Source: SXRF01 sp964624555 (lineage in GTDB: Bacteria > Pseudomonadota > Alphaproteobacteria > Rickettsiales > SXRF01). Taken from it: 53,065 nt of DNA. Position numbers and translations under genes: made by a program. The notes under the pieces were generated by a model. It was not told the DNA's origin. It saw nothing but the letters and a program-made list of their open reading frames with translations, and did no database searches. Every line of letters starts with the position of its first letter. Positions within the stretch are counted from its first letter, which is position 1. Positions 25,699 through 34,546 of this stretch are shown here, piece by piece. The stretch is taken from positions 1-53,065 of the forward strand of contig CAZUXB010000011.1 of the NCBI GenBank assembly GCA_964624555.1, given 5' to 3'.

Positions 25699-26547
25699 CT
25701 AACTTAGCTTAAGTGCCAGAGCATAAATTTCCTTGCGTGGCCTGCCGGTTTGTTCGGCCATAATAGCGGCCGTTTCCTTTACTGAGTGCGATTTTAATAA
25801 CGTAATAAGTTGTGCCTCGATGTTCTGGTTTGTATCTTTTTCTTTCTCCTGCGGCGGAGAAATAACAATAACTATTTCGCCTTTCGGTGCGCCGTTCTGC
25901 TTTATATAAGCCAGTAATTCCGAAAGTTTGCCCCTCCTGCTTTCCTCATATATTTTGGTAATCTCACGCACAATTGCGGCCTGCCTGTCCGATAAACTAT
26001 CCTGTAAAGCTTCCAGTGATTCTTCCAGGCGGCGTGCTGATTCAAAAAATACCAGTGTCGCTGGTATTGCCGCTAAACTCGCGATATATTTTTTTAGGGC
26101 TTCAGGTTTAGCAGGTAAAAATCCTCCAAAAAAGAATTTGTCAGTAGGAAGCCCAGAGAGGCAAAGGGCGCTAAGTACGCTGGAAGCGCCGGGAATTGCC
26201 GTAACATAGATATTTTTCTCCAAAGCTTCGTGAACCAGCTTATAACCAGGGTCAGAGACAAGCGGGGTTCCGGCATCAGAAATAAGGGCAACACGTTTAC
26301 CGGAAGCGATGGCAGAAAATATTTCCGGGCGGCGTTCGCTGGCATTATGGTCATTATAGGATAATAGCGGTTTTTTGATGCCATAATGAGAGAGCAGGAT
26401 ACCGCTTACGCGGGTATCCTCACAGGCTATCAAATCCACCATCTTCAATATATCCAAAGCCCGTAGGGTGATATCTGCAATATTCCCGATTGGTGTGGCA
26501 ACAATATAAAGACCAACAGGATTTATCTGGTTTTTTTCTGTAGGCAT
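25699..26547 (-). CDS. rsmI: 16S rRNA 2'-O-ribose C1402 methyltransferase
   Basis: A 282-residue RsmI (YraL) of the tetrapyrrole-methylase fold. It methylates the ribose of C1402 in the ribosome decoding centre. Visible blocks are GLYIVATPIGNIADITLRAL, LIACEDTRVSGILLSHYGI, LSYNDHNASERRPEI, ALISDAGTPLVSDPGY and the C-terminal RPRKEIYALALKLS. The usual partner YraN is not beside it. It is divergent from glnD. Confidence 0.95.
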   Translation of the reverse strand: MPTEKNQINPVGLYIVATPIGNIADITLRALDILKMVDLIACEDTRVSGILLSHYGIKKPLLSYNDHNASERRPEIFSAIASGKRVALISDAGTPLVSDPGYKLVHEALEKNIYVTAIPGASSVLSALCLSGLPTDKFFFGGFLPAKPEALKKYIASLAAIPATLVFFESARRLEESLEALQDSLSDRQAAIVREITKIYEESRRGKLSELLAYIKQNGAPKGEIVIVISPPQEKEKDTNQNIEAQLITLLKSHSVKETAAIMAEQTGRPRKEIYALALKLS

Positions 26548-26564
26548 ATGATTTCCTTATGGTT

Positions 26565-26687
26565 ATAGCTGGTTAATCCTATAATTGCTTAACCAGCTAT
26601 GAAAATCGCAAGCCGAAAGCGCAATATTGGCTTCGCCGACCTTCGGTTCCGCGCCGTAGGCAGCGTCAAAATGCTGAAAGCATTTTG
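26565..26687. repeat. Hairpin-rich spacer between rsmI and glnD
   Basis: A perfect 12-bp inverted repeat (ATAGCTGGTTAA at 26565-26576, complement at 26589-26600) is followed by GC-rich small palindromes and then by CAAAATGCT/AGCATTTTG at 26667-26687 with a GAA loop. The spacer between the two divergent genes is 238 bases and these elements fill half of it. Confidence 0.6.
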
Positions 26688-26785
26688 TTAGTTAACTATA
26701 TTTTGTTACAATGCACCATTTATCGGTAATATTTCAATAAATAACTGTTGGTATCTGTCTGGTATATGATTAAAATAAGCGGTCT

Positions 26786-29491
26786 ATGAAGAAAAAAGCT
26801 TTCCAGAATTCAAAAATCCATGCCAGCCTAAAGCATACGGAACTTGCCCAAAGACTAGCCGAAATTGGAGGGGCGGCGCCAGAAAATAAAGAAAAAATAC
26901 TGGAAGCCTGCCGTAGCTGGCTTACGGATAGGCGGGAACTGCTGAAAGAAGAATTTATAAGCACCGGGAAGGTTACGTCATTACTTACCAACCAGACAAG
27001 GCTGATTGATAGCCTGCTTTCTGTACTTTATTCGCATATAACCGGAGCGGGTGATAAAGTTGCACTGGTCGCGGTTGGTGGTTATGGGCGTGGAGAAATG
27101 TTCCCGTACTCGGATATTGACCTGTTGTTTCTTTATGACCAGGAAGATGAAGCCGCAGCAGCAAATACAGTTGAATTCCTGCTTTACATATTATGGGACC
27201 TTGGTTTTAAGGTCGGGCAGGCGCACCGTACTATAGAAGAAGCACTGGAATTAGCTAAAAACGATATAACAATACTTACCAACCTGCTGGATGCACGTCA
27301 GGTAGTTGGTGATAAATCGTTGTTTGAAAAATTCAGCAAGCGTTTAAATAAAGAAATTGTACATGTGAAAGTTGCTGAGTTTATTGAGGCAAAGCTTGCT
27401 GAACGTGATGCACGGCACTTACGTTTTGGGGATTCCCGCTACATGCTGGAGCCGAATGTCAAGGAAGGAAAAGGTGGGCTGCGCGATGCCCATACACTGT
27501 GGTGGCTGGCAAAGGTGGCTTATTCGTTATCAAGTAATAATGAGCTGGTGGAAAAGGGGCTGGTAAGCCGTGAAGAATATAGGGCATTTGAGCAGGCGCG
27601 GATATTTCTATGTAAGGTGCGGGCGCATTTGCATTACATAGCTGGCAGGCCGGAAGAACGCCTGACCTTTGATTACCAGCACAGGCTTGCTGTGGCTATG
27701 GGGTTTGCCCATCCCTCAATAAACCGATCAATTGAACGCTTCATGCGCCGCTATTTTGGTGCAGTGCGTACCATAGGCAGCAGCACCAGAGTCTTTTGTG
27801 CCTTGCTGGAAGATAGCAAAAAACGCAAGCCACGCCGTTCTTTGGCGGGTTTATGGTATATGAAATGGAATTTAAGCGGGTTCAGGATTGATGGGGAGCG
27901 CCTGAATGTGCGTAGTGATAATATATTTGAAAAATCCCCTATTTTGATGATCGAGCTATTCCGTATCGCGCAATTGCACGATTTGCAGATACATCCCCAT
28001 GCGTTTAAGGTAATATCGCATAATTTACACCTTATCGATCACACGCTTCAGCATGACCCGAAAGCAAACTCACTGTTCCTGGAGATACTACTCAGCGAAA
28101 AAGGGGCCGAATATACCCTGCGCAGGATGAGTGAGTCAGGTGTTCTTGGGCGTTTTATCCGTGATTTCGGGCGCATCATCGGGCAGACGCAGTTTAACAT
28201 GTACCATGTCTATACAGTGGATGAACATACGCTGGTTGCTATTGGCATATTGCACAATATAGCGGCTGGAAAATTCAAGGATGAACTGCCGCTCGCCAGC
28301 GATATAATCAACCGCATCCGTCTAAAGAGAGTGCTTTATATCGCTTTGTTCTGCCATGATATTGCTAAAGGAAGGGGGCATGACCATTCTGAGCTTGGGG
28401 AGAAAATTGCGACACGGTTAGCGCAGAGGCTTGGTTTATCGAGCGATGAAGTACAGGCAGTGGGATGGCTGGTGCGTAACCATTTATTATTTACCAGCGT
28501 TGCCACCAAGCGTGATTTTAATGATCCAAAAACTATCCAGGATTTTGTGGCGGCGGTGCAATCGCCGGAACGTCTGAAATTATTGCTGGTGATGACTGTC
28601 GCCGATATCCGGGCAGTCAGCCCGGTAGCGTGGAATGCGTGGAAAGGTGTGCTGCTGCGTGAACTGTACAGCCGTGCCGAGCAATGTATGGGTACAGGTA
28701 AGGTGGAACTGAAACAGCATCATGCCGACAACCTGCGTGATGACCTGCGCAAACTGCTTATTGGCTGGAACGAACAGGAGTTAGAACATTACCTTGAGCA
28801 GGGGACGCCAAGTTTCTGGGCCAGCGTTCCGCCGGACCGCCACGCTGCCATTGCCCGGATGGTGCGCCAGTCACAGTCTATTGAAAGGCCGATCCTGCTT
28901 GATACCCAGCATAATTATGAGCGTTCGATAACCGAAATAACGGTTTGTACCTTTGACCAGCATGGCCTGTTTTCGATGATAGCGGGAGCAATGTCACTGG
29001 CCGGTGCCAATATTATCAACGCCAAAATATTTACCCTTAAGAATAATATTGCGGTGGAGATATTCCAATTACAGAATATGAACGGGGATGTGTTTGACCG
29101 TCCTGACCGGCTGGCTAAAATGTCAGTTTATATTGAACAGGTATTGTCAGGAGAACTGGACATAAGCGAAGCCTTTGCCAACCGCTCTTCGCGCTATCTT
29201 AAGATGCGGGGCAAGGCTGTGCCGCTTCTGGGGCAGGTTTTAATAGATAATGATGCCAGCAATGTTCACAGCGTTATTGAAATTATCGGGCGGGATCGGG
29301 TCGGGTTGTTATATGATCTGACCAAAACCATTGCTGATATGGGTATATCGATAGTAACAGCGCATATTTCCACCTATGGAACCCAGGTGGCGGACGTGTT
29401 TTACGTCAAAGATAATTTCGGTATGAAAATTATCCATGAAAGTAAAATAAAACTGATTAAGGAAAGGCTGCTGGCCGTAGTCAGCGTATAG
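26786..29491 (+). CDS. glnD: PII uridylyltransferase / uridylyl-removing enzyme
   Basis: A 901-residue bifunctional sensor of glutamine that adds or removes UMP on PII proteins. The nucleotidyltransferase domain has GGYGRGEMFPYSDIDLLFLYD (about residues 97-117). The HD domain has FCHDIAKGRGHDHSELGE (about 520). Two C-terminal ACT domains begin near residues 712 (ITVCTFDQHGLFSMIAGAM) and 830 (IIGRDRVGLLYDLTKTIAD). All four domains are intact, so nitrogen signalling through PII is expected. It ends six bases from the convergent hflC. Confidence 0.96.
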   Translation: MKKKAFQNSKIHASLKHTELAQRLAEIGGAAPENKEKILEACRSWLTDRRELLKEEFISTGKVTSLLTNQTRLIDSLLSVLYSHITGAGDKVALVAVGGYGRGEMFPYSDIDLLFLYDQEDEAAAANTVEFLLYILWDLGFKVGQAHRTIEEALELAKNDITILTNLLDARQVVGDKSLFEKFSKRLNKEIVHVKVAEFIEAKLAERDARHLRFGDSRYMLEPNVKEGKGGLRDAHTLWWLAKVAYSLSSNNELVEKGLVSREEYRAFEQARIFLCKVRAHLHYIAGRPEERLTFDYQHRLAVAMGFAHPSINRSIERFMRRYFGAVRTIGSSTRVFCALLEDSKKRKPRRSLAGLWYMKWNLSGFRIDGERLNVRSDNIFEKSPILMIELFRIAQLHDLQIHPHAFKVISHNLHLIDHTLQHDPKANSLFLEILLSEKGAEYTLRRMSESGVLGRFIRDFGRIIGQTQFNMYHVYTVDEHTLVAIGILHNIAAGKFKDELPLASDIINRIRLKRVLYIALFCHDIAKGRGHDHSELGEKIATRLAQRLGLSSDEVQAVGWLVRNHLLFTSVATKRDFNDPKTIQDFVAAVQSPERLKLLLVMTVADIRAVSPVAWNAWKGVLLRELYSRAEQCMGTGKVELKQHHADNLRDDLRKLLIGWNEQELEHYLEQGTPSFWASVPPDRHAAIARMVRQSQSIERPILLDTQHNYERSITEITVCTFDQHGLFSMIAGAMSLAGANIINAKIFTLKNNIAVEIFQLQNMNGDVFDRPDRLAKMSVYIEQVLSGELDISEAFANRSSRYLKMRGKAVPLLGQVLIDNDASNVHSVIEIIGRDRVGLLYDLTKTIADMGISIVTAHISTYGTQVADVFYVKDNFGMKIIHESKIKLIKERLLAVVSV

Positions 29492-29497
29492 AGGTTC

Positions 29498-30415
29498 CTA
29501 GTTCCTGTTAGCTGAATCACCGCCCTTTTCCATAAATTGCAGGAATGCATTATCAGGCGACATCAATATGGTGGTATCCTTACTGCTTAAGGTTTTTTTA
29601 TAGGCCTGCATTGAACGGTAAAACTGGAAGAAATCCTGATCGCGGCCAAAGGAATCAGCAAAGATTTTAGTTGCGGTCCCATCGCCTTCACCCCGGGTTA
29701 TTTCCGATTTTTTCTTGGCTTCAGCGAGTATTATAGTCCGTTCCTTATCGGCCTGCGAGCGTATCTTCTGGGCGTCTTCCGAGCCTCTGGCGCGGAACTC
29801 CTTAGCCTCACGTTCGCGCTCGGTCTGCATCCGTTTATAGATACCTTCGCTGTTGGCCGGTGGAAGGTCGGCGCGTTTAATACGGACATCAACTACCTCG
29901 ATCCCAAAGCCGCCTTTGGTCGAATTGTTTGTGTCACCTTCCGCTTTTGCTCCCATTGCCTGGAGGTTCACAAGGTCACGGATATCAGACATGATCTCTG
30001 CGCGTTTTTCCGACAGTACATCAGACAATGGTACGCTGCCCAAAACCTGACGCAGTGATGATTCCAATATGGAGTTCAGGCGGCTACGCATGGTGGTTTC
30101 ATTCCCAACGGTCTGTTTGAAACGTAACGGGTCGGTGATGCGGTAGCGCACGAAAGCATCCACTATCAGGCGTTTCTGGTCAGACGCTATCACCTCGTTA
30201 GGATTGGCATCAAAATCCAGCAGGCGTTTATCATAATATTCAACATTCTGCACAAACGGTGTTTTGAAATTCAGCCCAGCTTCCTGGATAACGCGCACCG
30301 GTTTGCCAAATTGCAGGACCAGAGCCTGTTCTGTCTGATTCACGATAAATGCAGAATTTAATAATATAAAAAATGCAACGGCAAATAAAATTCCGCCCAC
30401 GCTAAAAAACTTCAT
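29498..30415 (-). CDS. hflC: Membrane protease modulator HflC
   Basis: A 305-residue SPFH/prohibitin-like protein with one N-terminal membrane anchor (ILFAVAFFILLNSAFIV) and the SPFH domain in the periplasm. With HflK it forms the cage around FtsH and limits its proteolysis. Family blocks are QTEQALVLQFGKPVRVI, DKRLLDFDANP and TEREREAKEFRARGSEDA. It is normally directly downstream of hflK, but here the MntA/HepT pair lies between, with a TAATG link from hepT to hflC. Confidence 0.94.
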   Translation of the reverse strand: MKFFSVGGILFAVAFFILLNSAFIVNQTEQALVLQFGKPVRVIQEAGLNFKTPFVQNVEYYDKRLLDFDANPNEVIASDQKRLIVDAFVRYRITDPLRFKQTVGNETTMRSRLNSILESSLRQVLGSVPLSDVLSEKRAEIMSDIRDLVNLQAMGAKAEGDTNNSTKGGFGIEVVDVRIKRADLPPANSEGIYKRMQTEREREAKEFRARGSEDAQKIRSQADKERTIILAEAKKKSEITRGEGDGTATKIFADSFGRDQDFFQFYRSMQAYKKTLSSKDTTILMSPDNAFLQFMEKGGDSANRN

Positions 30416-30750
30416 TATTTTGCCTCCAAATTTTCTAAAATAGCCTGAATCCAGCTTTGTAGTGCTGGTATTTTGTGCTTTGCCACGTCCCAGATAGTTT
30501 CTGCTTCTGTTATATAATATTCATGTGCCAATATATTACGCATACCACGAATTTCTGACCATGGTATCAAAGGATATTCTGCTTTCAGTTCATCAGAAAC
30601 AACTCTGCATGCTTCTCCAATTATAGTTAAATTTCTTTCAATTGCTTCTTGTGTTTTTTCATCCCTATCACCACTGGCTACATAGTTTTTTATTTTAGCA
30701 CAACAATCCAATATGTGGGCTAAGCGTTGAATATCTCTTGAGTTGTTCAT
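30415..30750 (-). CDS. hepT: HepT-like HEPN ribonuclease toxin (DUF86)
   Basis: A 111-residue HEPN-domain protein of the DUF86/HepT family, an RNase toxin. The catalytic R-x4-H motif is present as RNILAH (Arg71, His76), followed by Glu-Tyr-Tyr. In characterised pairs the MntA partner AMPylates a tyrosine next to this motif and neutralises the RNase. The start overlaps the mntA stop (ATGA), and the stop overlaps the hflC start (TAATG). It is A+T-richer than the flanking hfl genes. Motifs are intact, so it should be functional. Confidence 0.88.
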   Translation of the reverse strand: MNNSRDIQRLAHILDCCAKIKNYVASGDRDEKTQEAIERNLTIIGEACRVVSDELKAEYPLIPWSEIRGMRNILAHEYYITEAETIWDVAKHKIPALQSWIQAILENLEAK

Positions 30751-31040
30751 AAATATACAGCCTCATTGATAACCTTATCTTTGATTCTGTGGCTTAATGC
30801 CCCTTCGCTGACAACATCTATTTTACTATTTAATAAATCCTCTACTCCTGAATAAAACCCACCAATATCCATTAAATCAGTTTTTGGTAGTCTCTTTACC
30901 AAAAAATCCACATCGCTATCCTCCCGGGCTTCACCCCTTGCTACTGATCCAAATACCCGGATATCAGTAACACCATGCTTTTTAGCAAGCTCAAGTATCT
31001 GTGGTTTGTATTTGGTACGGAGCTCCTCTAGGGTTATCAT
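30747..31040 (-). CDS. mntA: MntA-like minimal nucleotidyltransferase antitoxin
   Basis: A 97-residue MNT-fold protein. The nucleotidyltransferase motif is GSVARG with the metal-binding pair DVD (Asp43, Asp45) in FGSVARGEAREDSDVDFLVK. It would act as antitoxin by AMPylating HepT. Its start shares four bases with the hflK stop (ATGA), so it is read directly after hflK. Confidence 0.88.
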   Translation of the reverse strand: MITLEELRTKYKPQILELAKKHGVTDIRVFGSVARGEAREDSDVDFLVKRLPKTDLMDIGGFYSGVEDLLNSKIDVVSEGALSHRIKDKVINEAVYL

Positions 31041-32161
31041 TTCTCCTTTACCTCGCTTTGCTTCGGTTTTAATTCAGGTAGTGGCAAATAGGGCAGAACT
31101 CCCTGTGAACTTTTACCTTCAACAATTACTTTATTCATGCCTTGTAATATTTCTTCCATGGTTTCCAGATACATGCGTTTTTTGGTTATATCACGCGACT
31201 GCCGGAATTCACTATATATGGCCATGAAGCGCGATGCCTCACCCTCGGCACGGGCGATAACTTCCTGCTTGTAACCTTCGGCCTCCAGTATCATTTGCTG
31301 GGCCTGCCCACGGGCTTTGGGCAATATATCATTACGGTAGGCTTCAGCCTGGTTGCGGGCAGTCTCCAGATCAGCACGGGCAGTCTGTACGTCACGGAAA
31401 GCATCAATAACCTGAGCCGGAGGGTCAGCTTTAAGCAGGTTTACGGTTATAACCTCAATCCCTGATTTATAAGAATCAAGCGTTTCCTGGATAAGTTTTT
31501 TGGTATCAAGTTCAACCTGTAGCTTACCTTCGGCGAGAACAGTGGCGATTTTATCCTTGCCGATAACTTCGCGCATTGCACTCTCTGCAACGGCCTTAAC
31601 AGTATCTTCCGGGTTGCGGACATTGAATAGGAAGCCAGGGGCATCGCTAATTTTCCACTGCACCTCAAAATTCACATCTATGATATTCTCGTCTCCGGTA
31701 AGCATTAATCCTTCTTCGGGAATTGAATCACCATTCTTACTGCTCTGATAACTACTACCGGAATGGAAGCCTACCTCCACACGGTTGATGGCGGTGACAC
31801 GGGGAGTGCGCACAGATTCTATGGGGTAGGGCAGGTGGTAGTTGAGCCCTGAACCGGTGGTGCGGTCATATTGGCCGAAGCGCAATACTACACCCTGCTC
31901 GTCAGCTTTTACAAAATAAATACCTGAAGATAGCCAGAGAAGGGCAATTATAGTAAGAACTAAAGCGATACCCTTACCATTATTATCACCGCCGTCAGAC
32001 AGTATCTGTTTAAGTTTATCCTGGCTTTTGCGAAGCATATCTTCAAGGTCTGGCTTTTGCGGGGAACCGCCAGGGCCTTTGCTGCCACCACTATTGCCAC
32101 CGCCGCCGCTGGCCGGCGGGCGACCCCATGGCCCCTGATTATTATTATCACCCCATGCCAT
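31037..32161 (-). CDS. hflK: Membrane protease modulator HflK
   Basis: A 374-residue HflK. It has a Gly/Pro-rich cytoplasmic N-terminus (WGDNNNQGPWGRPP and a poly-Gly tract), a single membrane helix (IALVLTIIALLWLSSGIYFV), an SPFH domain (ADEQGVVLRFGQYDRTTGSGLNYHLPYP and neighbours) and a long coiled coil. It partners HflC around FtsH. The leader of 90 bases to the divergent mrp gene holds the promoters. Confidence 0.94.
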   Translation of the reverse strand: MAWGDNNNQGPWGRPPASGGGGNSGGSKGPGGSPQKPDLEDMLRKSQDKLKQILSDGGDNNGKGIALVLTIIALLWLSSGIYFVKADEQGVVLRFGQYDRTTGSGLNYHLPYPIESVRTPRVTAINRVEVGFHSGSSYQSSKNGDSIPEEGLMLTGDENIIDVNFEVQWKISDAPGFLFNVRNPEDTVKAVAESAMREVIGKDKIATVLAEGKLQVELDTKKLIQETLDSYKSGIEVITVNLLKADPPAQVIDAFRDVQTARADLETARNQAEAYRNDILPKARGQAQQMILEAEGYKQEVIARAEGEASRFMAIYSEFRQSRDITKKRMYLETMEEILQGMNKVIVEGKSSQGVLPYLPLPELKPKQSEVKEK

Positions 32162-32251
32162 ATTTTATTTCCTTTTAGTTTATCGTCTCAGGCTATATAG
32201 AGGCATAATACTGGAAATTTCAAGTTTATATAGTACAAGCTGGTTAAAATC

Positions 32252-33304
32252 ATGATGCAAATCACCAATGAATCAATTTTAAAAATACTATCCAGTGTCA
32301 TTGACCGTGAGTCAGGCAAGGATGTTGTTGCCTCCGGGCTGATATCGGGCGTGGTGGTAAAAAGTGGCAAGGTCGGGTTTTTAATTACCATCAAGCCCCA
32401 GGATAAGGATAAAAAAGCATATCTGCGCGAAGAGTGTGAAAAAGCAGTCATGGCATTGGGCGGGGTAGAATCGGTAACAGCGGTGCTTACCGCCCAGAAT
32501 GACGGTATGATCGCGCCCAAGCCGGAGTCAGGGTATGCACAGCCGCGGGAGAGGGTGCAGTGGAACCTGACGCCGGTGGAGAATGTGAAAACCATAATCG
32601 CTATTGCTTCCGGCAAGGGCGGGGTGGGGAAATCAACCACGGCGGTGAATCTGGCGCTGGCACTTTCCGCTATGGGCAAAAATGTCGGGTTGCTTGATGC
32701 TGATATATACGGCCCTTCGATACCGCGTATGCTGGCTCTTTCCGGCCAGCCGCAGATAGTGGATGAAAAGATGGTCCCGCATGAACGCTACGGGATAAAA
32801 ACCAACTCTATGGGTTTTATTACCGGTGAAGAAGCCGCCATCTTGCGCGGGCCGATGATAAGCAAAACGCTGCACCAGTTGCTACGCCTGACGCGCTGGG
32901 CAAGTAAGGAAAAGCCGCTTGATGTGCTGCTGGTTGATATGCCGCCGGGAACCGGGGACATTCACTTAAGCATGGTGCAGCAGGTGCCGCTAACTGGCGC
33001 GATAATAGTGACCACACCGCAGGATGTCGCAACCATTGACGCTAAAAAATGCGCCCAGATGTTTCAAAAGACGGGAGTGAAAATCATAGGTGTTATAGAG
33101 AATATGAGCTACTTTACCGACAGCAGTGGCAATGAAGTGGCAATATTTGGGGAAGGCGGTGGTAAAAATTTGGCAGATGAATTTGCGGCGCCGCTTTTGG
33201 GAAGCGTGCCTATAGATACAAAGCTCCGCGAAGCCAGCGATGCGGGTATGGAGTATAAAGGGATATGCGCCGAGGTTTATAGGGGGATAGCTAATAAATT
33301 ATAA
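32252..33304 (+). CDS. mrp: Fe-S cluster carrier / Mrp-NBP35-type ATPase
   Basis: A 350-residue ApbC/Mrp protein for handling Fe-S clusters. The N-terminal MIP18/DUF59 domain covers residues 5-85. The P-loop deviant Walker A is GKGGVGKST (121-129), with LLDADIYGPSIPRML, VDMPPGTGDIHLSM and GVIENMSYF. The CxxC that in many Mrp proteins follows ENMSYF is absent: the sequence reads TDSSGNEV. Cluster binding by that route is therefore doubtful. A second in-frame ATG follows the first. Confidence 0.93.
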   Translation: MMQITNESILKILSSVIDRESGKDVVASGLISGVVVKSGKVGFLITIKPQDKDKKAYLREECEKAVMALGGVESVTAVLTAQNDGMIAPKPESGYAQPRERVQWNLTPVENVKTIIAIASGKGGVGKSTTAVNLALALSAMGKNVGLLDADIYGPSIPRMLALSGQPQIVDEKMVPHERYGIKTNSMGFITGEEAAILRGPMISKTLHQLLRLTRWASKEKPLDVLLVDMPPGTGDIHLSMVQQVPLTGAIIVTTPQDVATIDAKKCAQMFQKTGVKIIGVIENMSYFTDSSGNEVAIFGEGGGKNLADEFAAPLLGSVPIDTKLREASDAGMEYKGICAEVYRGIANKL

Positions 33305-33372
33305 ATTTGTCATCCCGAGCATTTAAGCGAGGGATCTTTGCAAAGATCTCTCACATGCGTTCGAGATGACAA
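33305..33372. repeat. Dispersed GTCATCCCGAGC-type hairpin repeat
   Basis: GTCATCCCGAGC near the left end pairs loosely with GAGATGAC near the right end. A central palindrome around GATCTTTGCAAAGATC is perfect. It lies just after the mrp stop. Elements of this kind are frequent intergenic repeats in bacterial genomes. Confidence 0.65.
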
Positions 33373-33435
33373 CGTTGGTTTGTGGTTTTGGCTCCAGCCC
33401 CCGCCCCCGCAATAAATGCGGGGTGGTTGGCAATA

Positions 33436-33465
33436 AAAAACCACGGATGTTTATCCGTGGTTTTT
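33436..33465. terminator. Bidirectional terminator between mrp and the DUF465 gene
   Basis: A perfect 13-bp stem (AAAAACCACGGAT and complement) with a 4-nt loop and T-runs at both outer edges. It serves both convergent genes. Confidence 0.88.
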
Positions 33466-33484
33466 GCGGCTTACACTTAGGCCG

Positions 33485-33673
33485 TTATGCTGAGGCCTGT
33501 TGACCCATGGTGCGGAGATAGCGCTGCATCTCTTCTTTAAGCACTAAATTCTGTTTCTTAAGTTTGGTGATAGTTTCAAAATTAGGTGAAGGGTGATTCA
33601 TTTCTGCGTTTATCTGTTCTTTTATCTGGGAACGTTTTTCAGAAATAGAATCAACATGAGCTTGAATAGACAT
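33485..33673 (-). CDS. DUF465 (YdcH-like) small protein
   Basis: A 62-residue, highly charged helical protein. It matches the short DUF465/YdcH family, which is common in alphaproteobacteria: an N-terminal helix (VDSISEKRSQIKEQINAEM), then a proline turn and a second helix rich in Lys and Leu (ITKLKKQNLVLKEEMQRYL). The function is unknown. It is a single gene with an AAGGG ribosome site before the ATG. Confidence 0.8.
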   Translation of the reverse strand: MSIQAHVDSISEKRSQIKEQINAEMNHPSPNFETITKLKKQNLVLKEEMQRYLRTMGQQASA

Positions 33674-33717
33674 GGTATTATCAACCCTTTCTTTAAATGA
33701 TTACCAAAAGATACCCT

Positions 33718-33830
33718 GCAGTAGAGCGTTTTCGCTTTAGCCCTGTGCGTCGTTATCCTTCGGCTCGTGTACTCCAAATGTACACGTCGCCTCGGCTGCC
33801 TAGCACAGAACTAAAGCGAAAACGCTCTGC
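33718..33830. repeat. Large 113-bp palindromic element upstream of dps
   Basis: Outer arms AGAGCGTTTTCGCTTTAG (from 33723) and its complement (ending at 33828) enclose further pairing around CTGTGC/GCACAG and an inner GTGTAC/GTACAC. Arms are about 50 nt with scattered mismatches. It lies in the 375-base gene-free stretch 33674-34048; the remainder of that stretch is AT-rich and presumably carries the dps promoter. Confidence 0.85.
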
Positions 33831-34048
33831 ACAAAATAATATGTTGCTATTTTGTCGCAGGTTGCGCAGAAAATTATCTGGCGCACATCTGTCATTGTAA
33901 AAAAAATTGACTCAATTTGCAAGTTAAAAGAATGTCAAAAGTTTTTTATTTCAGGAATTGCATTTTATGGTTGACAGCTTGTTTTTCCAAATAAAAAACC
34001 TATATACCCACTGAGGCGTTTTTATCCACCCAGCAGAAAGGTTCTAAT

Positions 34049-34543
34049 ATGAAACAGATAGACAAAAAAATCAGCAAGATAAACCTGACCAGTAATAGCC
34101 GTACCGAGCTGAATGCCATGCTTAGTCAGTCGCTGTCTGACGGTATAGACCTGCATTACCAGGTGAAACAGGCGCACTGGAATGTGAAAGGGGAAAATTT
34201 TATCGCCCTGCATGAGCTTTTTGATGCGGTGGCTACCGAAGTCAGTGCTGCGGTGGATACTATCGCCGAGCGTATAATGCAGCTGGGTGGCAGCGCGCAG
34301 GGCACGGTGCGGGTGGCGGCAAAAAAATCACGCCTGCCGGAATATCCGCTTAATGCAGTGAGCGGGCAGGAACATATCGAAGCATTATGCTCCGCACTTT
34401 CTGCTTTTAATTCAAATAACCGTAAGGCAATTGATAAATCCGGTGAGTTAGGTGATGCGGTTACCGCCGATATCTATACCAGCATTGCCCGCGGTCTTGA
34501 CAAGCAGATATGGTTCATTGAGTCGCACTCCAGGAGGAGATGA
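34049..34543 (+). CDS. dps: Dps ferritin-like DNA-protection protein
   Basis: A 164-residue Dps that stores iron and shields DNA under oxidative or starvation stress. Ferroxidase-site residues are seen in VKQAHWNVKGENFIALHELFD (His, then Asp) and the following VATEVSAAVDTIAERI. The N-terminal 20 residues are polar and positively charged. The C-terminus ends IWFIESHSRRR. A GAAAGG ribosome site precedes it. It is followed after 3 bases by the pirin gene, so a two-gene stress operon is likely. Confidence 0.93.
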   Translation: MKQIDKKISKINLTSNSRTELNAMLSQSLSDGIDLHYQVKQAHWNVKGENFIALHELFDAVATEVSAAVDTIAERIMQLGGSAQGTVRVAAKKSRLPEYPLNAVSGQEHIEALCSALSAFNSNNRKAIDKSGELGDAVTADIYTSIARGLDKQIWFIESHSRRR

Positions 34544-34546
34544 TAT

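Noticed and set aside
33971..34006. Sigma-70 promoter for dps (TTGACA with TATATA)
   Set aside because: The spacing between the two boxes is 24 bases, too long for a normal promoter.
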